64,000 nt of DNA from Vibrio lentus (GCF_030409755.1 NZ_JAUFQE010000002.1:1426001-1490000), one strand, 5' to 3'; shown: positions 53,799 to 63,733, numbered from the stretch's first letter. The notes: a model not told the origin generated them from the letters alone. Numbers and translations are program-made.

Positions 53799-54704
53799 TT
53801 ATATTTCAGAGCTCAAGCTTAAAACTTCGCTGGTAAAGAGTTCCCTTAACCATAAATTCACGATGTCGTCGTTGCGGTTGCTGTGCCAATACACGCTCAA
53901 TGATGGGGTTTTGTATTCAAATGGCAGGTCTAACATCTTGATTTTGCTTTTATCAAAGTAAGCATTAGCGATGGACTTAGGAAAAGTCGCGATCCAATCA
54001 CTGTTATAAATCGTGTCCGAGAAATCGGCGATGGAGTTAAGCTTTCTCGCCACTTTACGCTCTGAAAAGATAGGGCTGTGGAACTCGGTTAATTGATGCA
54101 CTCTATAGTTATCATGAGTTAGCATCACGTGCTTTTCAGACAGATATCTTTCTAAAGTGAGCTGTTCTTCTATCTGCGCGTGGTTTTGGCTACACACCGC
54201 ACACAACTCATCACTCCAAATTTCTTGGCTCTGCAATGTTGGATGAGCGTTGGTGAGATCAACAACCAAGTCGATTTTTTTCTCTCGAATATCTGTGACC
54301 ATATCTTCTTTGATATTGACCACTTCGATAACGCAATTAGGCGCCTCTTTTTGAATTTTATCCAAGATCTTGGGTAAGATAGCGCTGCTTGAAATACTCA
54401 TCGCTGCGATTCTAAACGTGTAACTGCACTCTTGCGGATCAAAGTCGTGAGTTTCAGGTAAGGAATGCGAAACGAGCTTATATGCTTGCTTAAATATAGG
54501 GTACAGATCGTTAGCGACCGGTGTCGGCTCAAGTGTGTATGATTTTCTAACGAAGAGTAAGTCTCGATACTCATCTCGAAGCTGCTTAAGATGCGCACTG
54601 AGGCTAGGTTGAGATATGTTGAGCCTTTCTGCTGCGTACGTTAGGTTTCCCTCTTCATATATAGCGATAAAGTAATATATGAGGTTCAGGTTAAATCGTT
54701 TCAT
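53799..54704 (-). CDS. LysR-family transcriptional regulator
   Basis: The 301-residue protein has a winged helix-turn-helix (NLIYYFIAIYEEGNLTYAAE, RLNISQPSLSAHLKQLRDEY) and a LysR effector domain. It resembles LeuO/NodD-like members in its YEEGNLTYAAERL helix. The gene converges on the protease gene; a regulatory link is possible but unproven. Its stop abuts the terminator stem. Confidence 0.9.
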   Translation of the reverse strand: MKRFNLNLIYYFIAIYEEGNLTYAAERLNISQPSLSAHLKQLRDEYRDLLFVRKSYTLEPTPVANDLYPIFKQAYKLVSHSLPETHDFDPQECSYTFRIAAMSISSSAILPKILDKIQKEAPNCVIEVVNIKEDMVTDIREKKIDLVVDLTNAHPTLQSQEIWSDELCAVCSQNHAQIEEQLTLERYLSEKHVMLTHDNYRVHQLTEFHSPIFSERKVARKLNSIADFSDTIYNSDWIATFPKSIANAYFDKSKIKMLDLPFEYKTPSLSVYWHSNRNDDIVNLWLRELFTSEVLSLSSEI

Positions 54705-55016
54705 TCGAGCTCTTCAGGCAATCATTAAATTTAATAAACGATCAAAAATAATACCGTTTAAATGACTCCATATTATCGTTTTTTAATTCTATATTTTGGT
54801 TAGGGTTATGACAGAGCATTGTTAAAACACCAATTGAAAATAACATGAACTAGTACAGTAGGATATGGATAATTGAATTACAAAAATAGATAACATCATG
54901 TTTTTAATATAGATATAGCTTTTCCTGATATCTAGTATAGGCGTGGCTTTATATTAGAAACAGCTTGAGTTTTCCATAATTACCGGTTCCTAAACATACA
55001 CTTATAGAAATAGAGA
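54705..55016. other. AT-rich intergenic region between divergent genes
   Basis: No gene or strong repeat was found in these 312 bp. It should contain the promoters of the LysR gene and the lipoprotein gene. Confidence 0.4.
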
Positions 55017-55559
55017 ATGATGAACCGATTTGTAAAACCGATAATAATCTCAGCAAGCCTAGTAACTTTATTTGGCTGCGTAGGTAGCAACGCAGTAACG
55101 GGTAAACTAATGGAGTTTAACGTTAAAGCCGTTGATAACCGTTACGCTCGTGGTGGCTTAAACATGCTGCTTGCTCCTGCTTACGGTATTACCGTTGCTG
55201 CCGATTACATCGTGTTTAACTCGCTGGAATTTTGGACGGGTAAAAACCCAATCAATAAAAAACCACACATCTTTGATAGCAAGGTTGATACCTACATTGA
55301 TGTTAACGACCAACTTGATGACAGCCTAACAGAAGCGCCAATCGACCCGCTGGCAAAGCATGTGATTGACCACAGTGAAATGAAAGTAATCAACCAAGAT
55401 GAAATCATAATCGAGTTAACTTACAACGACGGTACTCGCGCGACACTGACAGGCCAACGCTTCGGTGATGAAGTGCACTACTCTCTCGATAACCAAGTGA
55501 TAGCTAAGACAAGCTTAGAAGAGATGCAAATGTACATGGCAGCCGCTGAGCAATCTTAA
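55017..55559 (+). CDS. DUF3332-like lipoprotein
   Basis: The 180-residue protein has a lipoprotein signal peptide (VKPIIISASLVTLFGCVGSN, lipobox LFGC), then the family-typical LMEFNVKAVDNRYARGGLNM and LLAPAYGITVAADYIVFNSL with a hydrophobic helix, EFWTGKNPI, and a C-terminal acidic domain. Function unknown; it is envelope-located. An adjacent ATG at 55020 is an alternative start. Confidence 0.8.
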   Translation: MMNRFVKPIIISASLVTLFGCVGSNAVTGKLMEFNVKAVDNRYARGGLNMLLAPAYGITVAADYIVFNSLEFWTGKNPINKKPHIFDSKVDTYIDVNDQLDDSLTEAPIDPLAKHVIDHSEMKVINQDEIIIELTYNDGTRATLTGQRFGDEVHYSLDNQVIAKTSLEEMQMYMAAAEQS

Positions 55560-55621
55560 GCAACGTAGAATTAACTGATACACCTCCATCCAGTCAGTTA
55601 ATCAGTTAGTCAGTACCTATA

Positions 55622-55659
55622 AAAAAGAGAGGTTAGCTTAATCGCTAACCTCTCTTTTT
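55622..55659 (+). terminator. Intrinsic terminator of the DUF3332-like gene
   Basis: GAGAGGTTAGC pairs with GCTAACCTCTC (6-base loop) and is followed by five Ts. Confidence 0.93.
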
Positions 55660-55677
55660 GTGTTTATAGTTTTTGCT

Positions 55678-55726
55678 TTATGGCTTATGGCTTATGGCTT
55701 ATGGCTTATGGCTTATGGCTTATGGC
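55678..55726. repeat. Seven tandem TTATGGC repeats (continued at 56970-56992)
   Basis: Seven perfect heptamers end exactly at the IS3 element; after the IS the tract continues with GGC, two more TTATGGC units and a partial one. The original tract had about nine units. Heptamer repeats are prone to copy-number change. It lies outside genes. Confidence 0.92.
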
Positions 55727-55756
55727 TGATCTGCTCCAGTCAGACTGGACACTTAG

Positions 55757-56608
55757 CTAAGCGACATTTTGCTTTTCAAAGTTCATTGGGCTTAGATACC
55801 CAAGTGCACTGTGCCTTCTCGTTCGATTATAATCAACTTCTATGTACTCGAAGATCGTTTGGCGCATCTGCTCTCTCGTCATGATCGGCTCATATTGGAT
55901 TGCTTCAACTTTCATTGAGTGGAAGAAGCTCTCAACACATGCGTTGTCCCAACAGTTCCCTTTTCTACTCATACTTTGTTTTAAATTATAAGTACTTATG
56001 AGGTCTCGATAGTCTTTCGAACAGTACTGACTACCTCGATCGCTATGAGTTATAACCTGCTCAGGAAACCCTCGACGGAATAAAGCCATTGATAAGGCAT
56101 CACAGACCAGTGAGGCCGTCATTCTCGTATCCATAGACCAACCAATAACTTGCCTTGAATAAAGGTCAATAATGACAGCTAAGTACAGCCAGCCTTCGCT
56201 TGTGGCAACATAGGTGATGTCTCCTGCCCATTTTTGATTCGGAGCCGTTGCGTTAAAATCTTGAGCGAGCAAGTTCGGAGCAACGGGCATTTTATGCTTA
56301 CTGTCTGTTGTACACTTAAACTTGCGTGCTGCTTTCGCTACTAAATCCTGACGTTTCATACTGGCGGCAATGGTCTTAACATTATGGTTATCACCGCTCT
56401 CTGCCAGCTCTTTCTGAATACGTCTTGAGCCATCTCGCTCTTTGCTAACGTCAAAAGCTTCTTTTACTTTGGTATCAAGCTTTTGGCGCTCTGTCTCACG
56501 TTGAATCGCCTTGTGGCGATTCTCAACCCAATAATAAAACCCACTTCGAGAAACTCTGAACACCTTAGCCATACGGGAAATACTGAAACTCAGCAGGTGT
56601 TCGAGCAT
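55757..56608 (-). CDS. IS3-family transposase OrfB
   Basis: The 283-residue DDE domain carries WAGDITYVATSEGWLYLAV (first D), VITHSDRGSQYCSKDY (second D) and CVESFFHSMKVE (E). It is probably made as an OrfAB fusion by frameshift at an A-rich site near the end of orfA, the usual IS3 mechanism; an exact slip site was not settled. Confidence 0.92.
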   Translation of the reverse strand: MLEHLLSFSISRMAKVFRVSRSGFYYWVENRHKAIQRETERQKLDTKVKEAFDVSKERDGSRRIQKELAESGDNHNVKTIAASMKRQDLVAKAARKFKCTTDSKHKMPVAPNLLAQDFNATAPNQKWAGDITYVATSEGWLYLAVIIDLYSRQVIGWSMDTRMTASLVCDALSMALFRRGFPEQVITHSDRGSQYCSKDYRDLISTYNLKQSMSRKGNCWDNACVESFFHSMKVEAIQYEPIMTREQMRQTIFEYIEVDYNRTRRHSALGYLSPMNFEKQNVA

Positions 56609-56622
56609 AAATTCATAGCAAT

Positions 56623-56907
56623 TTACTTTAGATTTTTCGCGAAGTAGGTGGCGGCCTTTTTTACGATTTCTAGCTCTTCTGCTTGCTCTGCCAACTGCCT
56701 CTTTAGCTTAGCGACTTCAACGGCCAATTCTTGTTCTCGTTGGCTAATACTCGAATTCTTCTTTGTGGCTTTTCGCCAACCGTAGATCTGAGATTCATGT
56801 AACGAGAGCTGTCTTGCGGCTGCAGCGACTCCCACTTTCTCTGCCAGCTTCAGGGTTTCTGCTTTAAATTCAGGAGAATGGATAATACGTTTCTTCTTAA
56901 TTGTCAT
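56623..56907 (-). CDS. IS3-family OrfA (helix-turn-helix protein)
   Basis: The 94-residue protein has a helix-turn-helix (SPEFKAETLKLAEKVGVAAA, ARQLSLHESQIYGWRKATKK) and a leucine-zipper-like tail (EVAKLKRQLAEQAEELEIVK). It binds IS ends and joins OrfB as the active transposase. Confidence 0.92.
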   Translation of the reverse strand: MTIKKKRIIHSPEFKAETLKLAEKVGVAAAARQLSLHESQIYGWRKATKKNSSISQREQELAVEVAKLKRQLAEQAEELEIVKKAATYFAKNLK

Positions 56908-57005
56908 GGTTCACCTCATTAGTGATTGTACTCACTTAACTCAGTGTCCAAAACTGCTGGTGCGGATCAGGCTTATGGCTTATGGCTTATGGAGAATAGC
57001 CACGA

Positions 57006-58475
57006 CTAATAAGCAAAGTAAGGAGAAAAACGTTTCACATTCAGCTGACGAGTCATGTTACTTAGTTGCTCTTCTCGGATGTCTTGGAATTCATCGAGTC
57101 GCTGGTAAATAGTGAAATATCGATTAATGTTTGCGACGTATTTTACTGGTTCTTGGCTAATGTTTTTTCTCGCAATAACCTCAACATGGTTAAACCACTT
57201 ATTTGGATTAAAACCCTGCTTGGCTGCCAATACTCTCATTCGTCTTATTTTAGCTGGGCCTGCGTTATAAGCGGCTAAGCTGAAATGAATCTTATCGATA
57301 TCGGATAACTCTGGAAGATCAAAATATCGATCGTAAATGAAACGTAGATACTTACTGCCAGCGTGAATATTGCTTTCTAAATCGTAGACGTCATCAATGT
57401 CGACGTACCAATCACGCGCTGTTTTAGGCATCACCTGCATAATACCGACTGCACCACGATGTGATATTTTTGTGTTATCTAGACCGGACTCTTGGAAAGC
57501 CATCGCTAACAAGATGAGCCAATTGATTTCATACTTCTCACCGTACGCGACAAACAGTTCTTCGAGCTTCTCTCGCTCTTCATTTTGCAGAGCGTTCGAT
57601 GCTCTATTCATCCACGTAATACTTTCCAGATAGCGATTATCAATAACATTACCAAGCAACGTACCCTGCTTTGAGTCTTGTAAATACTGATCGATTTGAG
57701 CTTTCAACTGTGGGTTATTTTTACGTATAGCCCAAGCAATATCCGCATTGTGCCTAAAGGCGAGATCCCTATGAATTCGGATATCTTGTTCTAGGTTTCC
57801 CCACAACTCCAACTTATGACTATCGACAATCGTTGCGGTGATTTTTCCACGCTTAATCAAACCCAACAGTTCCAGATCTTGGATATTGTTGTTTAACAAA
57901 TGGATGTAGATCGGCACCATACCGTTCTGTTCTAGCTGCTTATTCACGGTATGCACACTGCTGATATAGCTGGAGTTCTGTTTTAGCCAAACTTCCTTAC
58001 CTTGCAGCTGAGTAATGTCGGTAATCAACGGAGTAGACTGGTTCGTCACCAACAGTTCATCAATGTCGCTACGGATGGGGATACTGAAATCGACCAATTG
58101 CTCTCGCTCTTTTGTGACGGTTAAGTTCGCCACCGCAATATCGCCTCGGCCTTGATTTAACGCACTCAGCAGTTCACTTCGTTCAACCGGAATAACCTGA
58201 ACACGCAGCAAAGGATCACGAACCTTCAACGACTGTTGAAAATAGTGAATTTGTTCCGCGAGAATCCCTTTCGGCTTGCCATTTTCAATATGATAAAAGC
58301 CAACATCACCAGAGACTAATACACGAACAACGCCTTTTTTCTGCAGCACATCGAAGTCACCGATATAGGATTTATGGGCGTTGTCAGGCACTTCGAAACC
58401 AAAAGCTGATTTGGAAATAATAGAAATAAAAACCAACACCTTCGATAAGCGTGAGGCGCCATTAAAATTCGTCAT
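57006..58475 (-). CDS. mltF: MltF-like membrane-bound lytic murein transglycosylase
   Basis: With the start at MTNFNGASRL (58475) the protein has 489 residues: a signal sequence (about 8-27), a type 3 solute-binding-like domain (about 40-270; RVLVSGDVGFYHIENGKPKG, GDIAVANLTVTKEREQLVDF), and an SLT domain (LLAMAFQESGLDNTKISHRG with catalytic E, GAVGIMQVMPKTARDW, AYNAGPAKIRRM). It cleaves peptidoglycan glycan strands. The 13 residues before this Met in the open frame lack signal character. Its stop lies just beyond the heptamer tract. Confidence 0.9.
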   Translation of the reverse strand: MTNFNGASRLSKVLVFISIISKSAFGFEVPDNAHKSYIGDFDVLQKKGVVRVLVSGDVGFYHIENGKPKGILAEQIHYFQQSLKVRDPLLRVQVIPVERSELLSALNQGRGDIAVANLTVTKEREQLVDFSIPIRSDIDELLVTNQSTPLITDITQLQGKEVWLKQNSSYISSVHTVNKQLEQNGMVPIYIHLLNNNIQDLELLGLIKRGKITATIVDSHKLELWGNLEQDIRIHRDLAFRHNADIAWAIRKNNPQLKAQIDQYLQDSKQGTLLGNVIDNRYLESITWMNRASNALQNEEREKLEELFVAYGEKYEINWLILLAMAFQESGLDNTKISHRGAVGIMQVMPKTARDWYVDIDDVYDLESNIHAGSKYLRFIYDRYFDLPELSDIDKIHFSLAAYNAGPAKIRRMRVLAAKQGFNPNKWFNHVEVIARKNISQEPVKYVANINRYFTIYQRLDEFQDIREEQLSNMTRQLNVKRFSPYFAY

Positions 58476-58913
58476 ATTTAGTATTCCTAATGCGGTAGAA
58501 GCCCAAAACCTCAATTGTATTGTATGGGAGGTCTTTCACTTGAAGCAGTTCAACGTAAAGGAACTTGCTTAACGTTGGTCGAGTGCGGAGATTATTGCTG
58601 TTAAGAGTAACGTGGTGTGCGCAGTGGATCGTTTAAGTTGTGTTATTGATTAAGGGAGACGAATTATACCTAAAACCACCCGCTCCGAAATATCGAGCTC
58701 GCTATAGCCGATATAGGTGATTCCTATAACTGTTACTGGCGTACAACACCCTCATTATCTCGAAGACAACGACCCTCTAATGATCCTCCATACGAACCAT
58801 TAAGAACGACGTGTTATAAATAAACCCTATATCTTGTATAGGCTACAGCGCATTAACGAAAGCCAACCACCCTTGCATAATACGGCCGAAATTTTCTTCC
58901 CATTGGAATAACC
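58476..58913. other. Intergenic region between divergent MltF and hexosaminidase genes
   Basis: No gene was found. A small inverted repeat CCTATATCTTGTATAGG lies about 85 bp upstream of the hexosaminidase start and could be a regulator site. Confidence 0.4.
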
Positions 58914-61574
58914 ATGTTAAAAAAATCACTGCTTGCCATTTGCTGTTTCGCCGCTCTATCAGGGTGTGGTTCGCCTTCTCAAAACACCACACAAACTAAA
59001 GTCGACATGCTCGCCGACAATCTAGACATGTCGTTTGAAATCGTTACAAACTACGGCAACGAAAATGGTATTGCTTGTGCAGAGCTCAAAGCGGATTACG
59101 CATCTTGCAACTTGGTCAACATCGTTCTGACCAATGATGGGTCTCAAGTAAACATCGAAGATTGGTCGATCTATTTCCATAGTATTCGCCCAGTCTTAGA
59201 GAACCGTAACAAAGAATTTAAGGTCACACACATAACCGGAGATCTGCATAAGATCGAACCGAGTGATCACTTCACTGGCTTCCAAAAGAACAAGACCCAC
59301 ACAATTCCGATCATATCCGAAGCCTGGCAAGTCTCTTACACCGACTTTATGCCGCGCGCCTTTGTGTTTGCTAAAGGCGCAGAAGCAAAAAACATCGCAT
59401 CTACAGATACGGAAGATCTCACTATGTTCGTTAAAGGTTTGGACCAGTCTCAAGTTCGATTCTCTGTCGACGACAACAACCCAAGATCAACCGCAGAAAG
59501 CCGCTATGAGAATAATCAAGACATGATATTTCGAGAAGCGACGGGCGAGATTCTACCAACACCGAAACACGTAGAGTTCACTGGCAGCTATTTACCCATT
59601 ATCCAAGGTCTCAACCTAGATTCACTGCCGGTATCAGATTCAACTAAGCAAGCCGTGATTAACCAAGCTGACATGATGGGGATTACCAATCTGGAAAGTG
59701 GCATTAACATCAATGTTCAATATCAAAATGCCGAACTGATTAAGGATAAAGAGAGCTACCAGCTAGAGATCAACTCAGACAGCATTAACATTGTTGCTAT
59801 CGACGAGATTGGCGTGTTCTATGCGATGCAGTCGCTCCTCAATGTCTACGATCCTTTGTCTCGTTACACCATTCCAACCATGAAGGTGGTCGATGCACCA
59901 AGGTTTGAATATCGAGGTTTCATGGTGGATGTCGGCCGTAACTTCCACTCTAAAGACACGATATTCAAAACCATCGAACAAATGGCTGCCTTTAAGATGA
60001 ACAAACTGCACCTACACATGGGTGAAGATGAAGGTTGGAGATTAGAAATTCCGGGGCTACCTGAACTGACGGAGGTTGGCAGCCAACGTTGTTTCAATGA
60101 AGATGAGCAGCAATGTTTGATGCCGCAGCTCGGTTCGGGGGCTAACAACGATAACTTTGGCTCGGGGTATTTTACTCGCCAAGATTACATCGACATTTTG
60201 CTGTATGCCAAAGCACACAAAATCGAAGTGATTCCTGAATTTGATATGCCAGCGCACGCGAGGGCCGCCGTAATGTCGATGGAAGCTCGCTACCAAAAAT
60301 ACATGAATTTAGGTGACGTTGAAAAAGCGGAGCAGTATCGCCTACTCGATCCACAGGACGAATCCAACGTGACCACCGTTCAGTTCTATAATCGTCAAAG
60401 CTTTATCAACCCGTGTCTTGAGTCTTCAACACAGTTCGTAAACAAAGTCATCACTGAAGTTAAGAGCATGCACGAAGAAGCCGGTATGCCGTTAACCCTT
60501 TGGCATTTCGGAGGAGACGAAGCCAAGAACATCAAGCTTGGCCATGGTTTTCAAGACATAAACGATGCACCTCAAGTGGGCAAAGGACAAATTGATCTGT
60601 CCAAAGAACACAAACCTTATGAGAAATCGCCTCAGTGCTTAGCCAAGATCGAATCTGGTGAAATAGAAAACCAAGACGCACTGCTGAGCTACTTTGCCAT
60701 CGAGGTTTCAAAGCTATTAAAAGAGCAGAACGTATCGACCTTCCAAGCGTGGCAAGACGGGCTAAAGTACGTTGAGAATTCAGACGCTCTTGCCACCGAC
60801 AACACACGTGTCAACTTATGGGATACGGTTTTCTGGGGAGCAAGCGACGCGTCGAGCCAACTCGTGAACGATGGTTATCAAGTCGTGTTGTCTAACCCTG
60901 ATCATATCTATCTAGACATGCCTTACGAGGTTGATGAACATGAACGCGGCTACTACTGGGCAACACGAGCCTCTGACACTCGCAAGATGTTTTCATACAC
61001 CCCAGAGAATCTGCCGCAAAATGCAGAACTCGCGAAGGATAGAAATGGAGATTCTTATACCGCTAAAGGAACACTCACGCCGAACCAACCTGTTTACGGC
61101 CTCTCAGCAGCTCTGTGGTCTGAAACCATCAGAACTGACGCTCAGTATGAATACATGGCCTTCCCTCGCCTAATGGCAGTCGCTGAACGAGCGTGGAACA
61201 AGGCGGAATGGGAATTAGAGTATCAAGCCGATGTCGAGTACTCATCTACCACAGAGCGTACTAACAAGAACATCTTGACCGACGATTGGAGCCGATTTGC
61301 CAGTATTCTTGGCCAACGTGAATTGGCAAAAACGGAAATGAGAGACATCACATACCGCTTGCCCGTTCCGGGAGGGAAGATCCTCCAAGGTAAACTGCAT
61401 ATGAACTCTCAGTTTCCGGGCTTATCTTTAGAATATTCAACCGACAACGGTCAATCTTGGCACGTCTACCTCAATGCAAGTAAGCCTTCAGTAGAGTCCA
61501 GCGTTTTGGTTCGTAGTGTTTCTCACCTAGGGCACCGAACCAGCAGAACCATTCAAGTTCCATATAGCCAATAA
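58914..61574 (+). CDS. GH20 beta-N-acetylhexosaminidase (chitobiase-like) lipoprotein
   Basis: The 886-residue protein has a lipoprotein signal (LLAICCFAALSGCGS, lipobox LSGC), a carbohydrate-binding CHB_HEX domain (about 35-170), a GH20b domain (about 200-325), the catalytic barrel (about 330-775) with LWHFGGDEAKN holding the catalytic Asp-Glu pair, and a C-terminal Ig-like CHB_HEX_C domain. It hydrolyses chitobiose and chitooligosaccharides at the outer membrane in chitin use. The length matches Vibrio chitobiases. It stands alone, with a terminator downstream. Confidence 0.94.
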   Translation: MLKKSLLAICCFAALSGCGSPSQNTTQTKVDMLADNLDMSFEIVTNYGNENGIACAELKADYASCNLVNIVLTNDGSQVNIEDWSIYFHSIRPVLENRNKEFKVTHITGDLHKIEPSDHFTGFQKNKTHTIPIISEAWQVSYTDFMPRAFVFAKGAEAKNIASTDTEDLTMFVKGLDQSQVRFSVDDNNPRSTAESRYENNQDMIFREATGEILPTPKHVEFTGSYLPIIQGLNLDSLPVSDSTKQAVINQADMMGITNLESGININVQYQNAELIKDKESYQLEINSDSINIVAIDEIGVFYAMQSLLNVYDPLSRYTIPTMKVVDAPRFEYRGFMVDVGRNFHSKDTIFKTIEQMAAFKMNKLHLHMGEDEGWRLEIPGLPELTEVGSQRCFNEDEQQCLMPQLGSGANNDNFGSGYFTRQDYIDILLYAKAHKIEVIPEFDMPAHARAAVMSMEARYQKYMNLGDVEKAEQYRLLDPQDESNVTTVQFYNRQSFINPCLESSTQFVNKVITEVKSMHEEAGMPLTLWHFGGDEAKNIKLGHGFQDINDAPQVGKGQIDLSKEHKPYEKSPQCLAKIESGEIENQDALLSYFAIEVSKLLKEQNVSTFQAWQDGLKYVENSDALATDNTRVNLWDTVFWGASDASSQLVNDGYQVVLSNPDHIYLDMPYEVDEHERGYYWATRASDTRKMFSYTPENLPQNAELAKDRNGDSYTAKGTLTPNQPVYGLSAALWSETIRTDAQYEYMAFPRLMAVAERAWNKAEWELEYQADVEYSSTTERTNKNILTDDWSRFASILGQRELAKTEMRDITYRLPVPGGKILQGKLHMNSQFPGLSLEYSTDNGQSWHVYLNASKPSVESSVLVRSVSHLGHRTSRTIQVPYSQ

Positions 61575-61643
61575 ACGAATACAGTTGAATAGCCATTAAA
61601 CCCGCAGTTTGAAATTCTAAGTTTCAACAACCGCGAATCGATC

Positions 61644-61675
61644 AAGCCTGCCCATCATGAGCAGGCTTTCTTTTT
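61644..61675 (+). terminator. Intrinsic terminator of the hexosaminidase gene
   Basis: AAGCCTGC pairs with GCAGGCTT around a loop that itself contains CAT/ATG, followed by T-rich sequence. Confidence 0.85.
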
Positions 61676-61954
61676 ACCTACAGATACGATGCTGTGGAGT
61701 AAACACCGAATTTACTCATAAGAAATACAAAGGAGTTAATTATATTGCAGAACCTCTTATTGATTGGTTTATAAATTTACATATATCAAGCCAGTGCCAA
61801 CTTAATATTTTATAAATTCTTTAAATTGAGATCCTGTGCTGTACAACGAGATAAAAATAACTGACTAAGTTTTGAACACATTCATGTTGCTGATAGGTTT
61901 TATCCTGTAGGGCAAATGCTCTATTAATGAAAAAAACTAAAATAAGGATTATTT

Positions 61955-63166
61955 ATGAGACCATCTTTTTCTATCAGTATGGTACTTGCAACGACAGTGG
62001 TTGGCTTTCAGTCCTATGCAAACAACATCGACACAACAAACTCACGCTCTCTTTCGGAGAACGCCTCAGCGCAAAAGCAATCTCTGGCGTTGCAAATCAG
62101 TGCCCGCTACTCCGATCTTGAGCTTTCTTTAAAAGACCAGATAACAGAAAAGCAACTGTCTACACCGATAGACAAGCTTAACTCAGCCAAGCCCTACTCC
62201 GCGTTTTCAAGCAAGATGCAGAAAGCCGATCTTAGCTACCGTAAGATGAAAGGGGTCAACGACTTCAGTGACTCTTTGCTAGAGATTCGCATGGCCGATG
62301 AAGCAATGATTGAAGCTTGGAAAAACGGTGAGAGCCCGCTGTTTGCCTTCGAACCATCAGGCGATGATTCAAATTGGCAATACATTGAAGCCTATGATGT
62401 ATATGGGCAGGTTCACGAACTAGACGTGTACCAAACGCCAGACGTTCCTGTATTTGTCATTGATAGTAACGGTGCAGAAGAACTCAAAGCAGGCTTAATG
62501 GCAATGCAGAGCGAGATGCAGAAACTAGGCACCACCACGCAAATCAATAGCGATAGTAAAACTGACGCCAATACCCCCAAAATTCAGAAACAAACATTCT
62601 TAGGCAAAGCGACTCGCTCAATGACGATGTCTGAACCTGAAGAATTGAACACCACCCAATTATCTAAGATTCGTTTGGCTATCGATAGAGAACCGTGGAT
62701 CTCTGGCAAAGCTGAAATCTACGCTATTGTCACTGGGGTTGATTCAAGCCGTATAGAGCCACAGATCGACCTCGTTGAGATGCCTTATCTGGATTACGAC
62801 AAACAAACTTATTACCCAAATCAAACCGTCATTTTCTGGCCTCGTTACCGCTGGGGCGCTGCCGATATGATCTTGATGGAGCACGACGATGGTACTGACT
62901 ATAAAGCGTTAGCAAAACTATTGGTTCAAGCCGCTGAAGAGATACTGAAGATGATTCCTGATCCAGAAGTTCAGGGGTATGCGATTATCCCTCAGATCAC
63001 AGGCAAGATTATCGACGTAATTCCCGATGGCGTATTAGTGAATGATGATGACTTCGTGGACGTGTATTACACCTTAATGCAAAACACCCCTTATGTTGAT
63101 CGTCCGGGTGCTGGCGGTAATGCGGTTGCTTCGTTCACCCCTGTTACGATTTCACCGACAGAGTAA
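61955..63166 (+). CDS. Exported protein, possibly DUF3103 family
   Basis: The 403-residue protein has a signal peptide (SFSISMVLATTVVGFQSYA) and no membrane helix afterwards. The C-terminal half has IRLAIDREPWISGKAEIYAI, QIDLVEMPYLDYDKQTYYPN and VIFWPRYRWGAADMILMEHD, which recall the Vibrio DUF3103 family, from memory only. Secretion or periplasmic location is expected. A ribosome site (AAGGATT) precedes the ATG. Function unknown. Confidence 0.7.
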   Translation: MRPSFSISMVLATTVVGFQSYANNIDTTNSRSLSENASAQKQSLALQISARYSDLELSLKDQITEKQLSTPIDKLNSAKPYSAFSSKMQKADLSYRKMKGVNDFSDSLLEIRMADEAMIEAWKNGESPLFAFEPSGDDSNWQYIEAYDVYGQVHELDVYQTPDVPVFVIDSNGAEELKAGLMAMQSEMQKLGTTTQINSDSKTDANTPKIQKQTFLGKATRSMTMSEPEELNTTQLSKIRLAIDREPWISGKAEIYAIVTGVDSSRIEPQIDLVEMPYLDYDKQTYYPNQTVIFWPRYRWGAADMILMEHDDGTDYKALAKLLVQAAEEILKMIPDPEVQGYAIIPQITGKIIDVIPDGVLVNDDDFVDVYYTLMQNTPYVDRPGAGGNAVASFTPVTISPTE

Positions 63167-63181
63167 ACCGTTTCTTATTTA

Positions 63182-63209
63182 GTTAGGGCTTAGTCACATA
63201 AGCCCTAAC
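63182..63209. terminator. Hairpin between convergent genes
   Basis: Perfect 11-bp stem GTTAGGGCTTA / TAAGCCCTAAC with a 6-base loop, 16 bases after the exported-protein stop. Confidence 0.75.
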
Positions 63210-63259
63210 TCTTCATTATCGAAGGTGAGTAAAACATAAGAGACATACTGAGAAGCTGA

Positions 63260-63577
63260 TTACAGGGAGTAATCGAACACGATGATGTCATCTAACAAAG
63301 GACGAAATACATCTTTCAGCGCATCATGCTCTGGGTGCGGAAGGTAGTTCTGACGCCCCGCTTCATCTGCGAACGTCATTAAAACGGAATGGGTATAACC
63401 TTGGTTCTTGTTTTCTGGGCTGTCATTCAAGCCCCACTCTACCGAGTCAACACCTTCTACCTTACTGGGCATCGCTTCAAACAGTCCTTTCAGTTTCTCT
63501 ATTTCAGAAGCTTCAGCCTCTACTTTAAACTTAATCAGCAAAATATGACGAATCATTCCCGTTTCTTTTCGATTCAT
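63260..63577 (-). CDS. Dabb-family (stress-responsive A/B barrel) protein
   Basis: With the start at MNRKETGMIRHILLIKFKVE (63577, preceded by AAAAGGAC) the protein has 105 residues; a second Met seven residues in is also possible. RHILLIKFK, GVDSVEWGLN, THSVLMTFADEAGRQNYL and HPEHDALKDVFRP are typical of Dabb ferredoxin-like dimers. Function in bacteria is mostly unknown. The 35 residues upstream in the open frame are not family-like. Confidence 0.88.
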   Translation of the reverse strand: MNRKETGMIRHILLIKFKVEAEASEIEKLKGLFEAMPSKVEGVDSVEWGLNDSPENKNQGYTHSVLMTFADEAGRQNYLPHPEHDALKDVFRPLLDDIIVFDYSL

Positions 63578-63733
63578 TTCTAGTCCTTTTCGAGTCTTCG
63601 TTTGCTTGTGTGTCACACAAGCCCACATCGAGTCGCGAGCTAAAGTTAATAGAAACACAAAATGCCACACGTTACACACCATGCCAAGGCTAGATCACTA
63701 GAGTTTATAAAATATTCCAAATCCCAAAACGAA

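Larger units (their letters stand above)
55727..56969 (-). mobile_element. IS3-family insertion sequence in the heptamer tract
   Basis: The 1243-bp element has ends TGATCTGCTCCAGTCAGACT (left) and TGATCCGCACCAGCAGTTTT (right, reverse complement), both continuing TGGACACT-x-AG. Flanking GGC at 55724-55726 and 56970-56972 is a 3-bp duplication, though GGC also belongs to the repeat. Two overlapping-type frames orfA and orfB are present. Confidence 0.92.

Noticed and set aside
55678..55726. Heptamer tract as a CRISPR array
   Set aside because: Units are directly adjacent without spacers; it is a simple tandem repeat.
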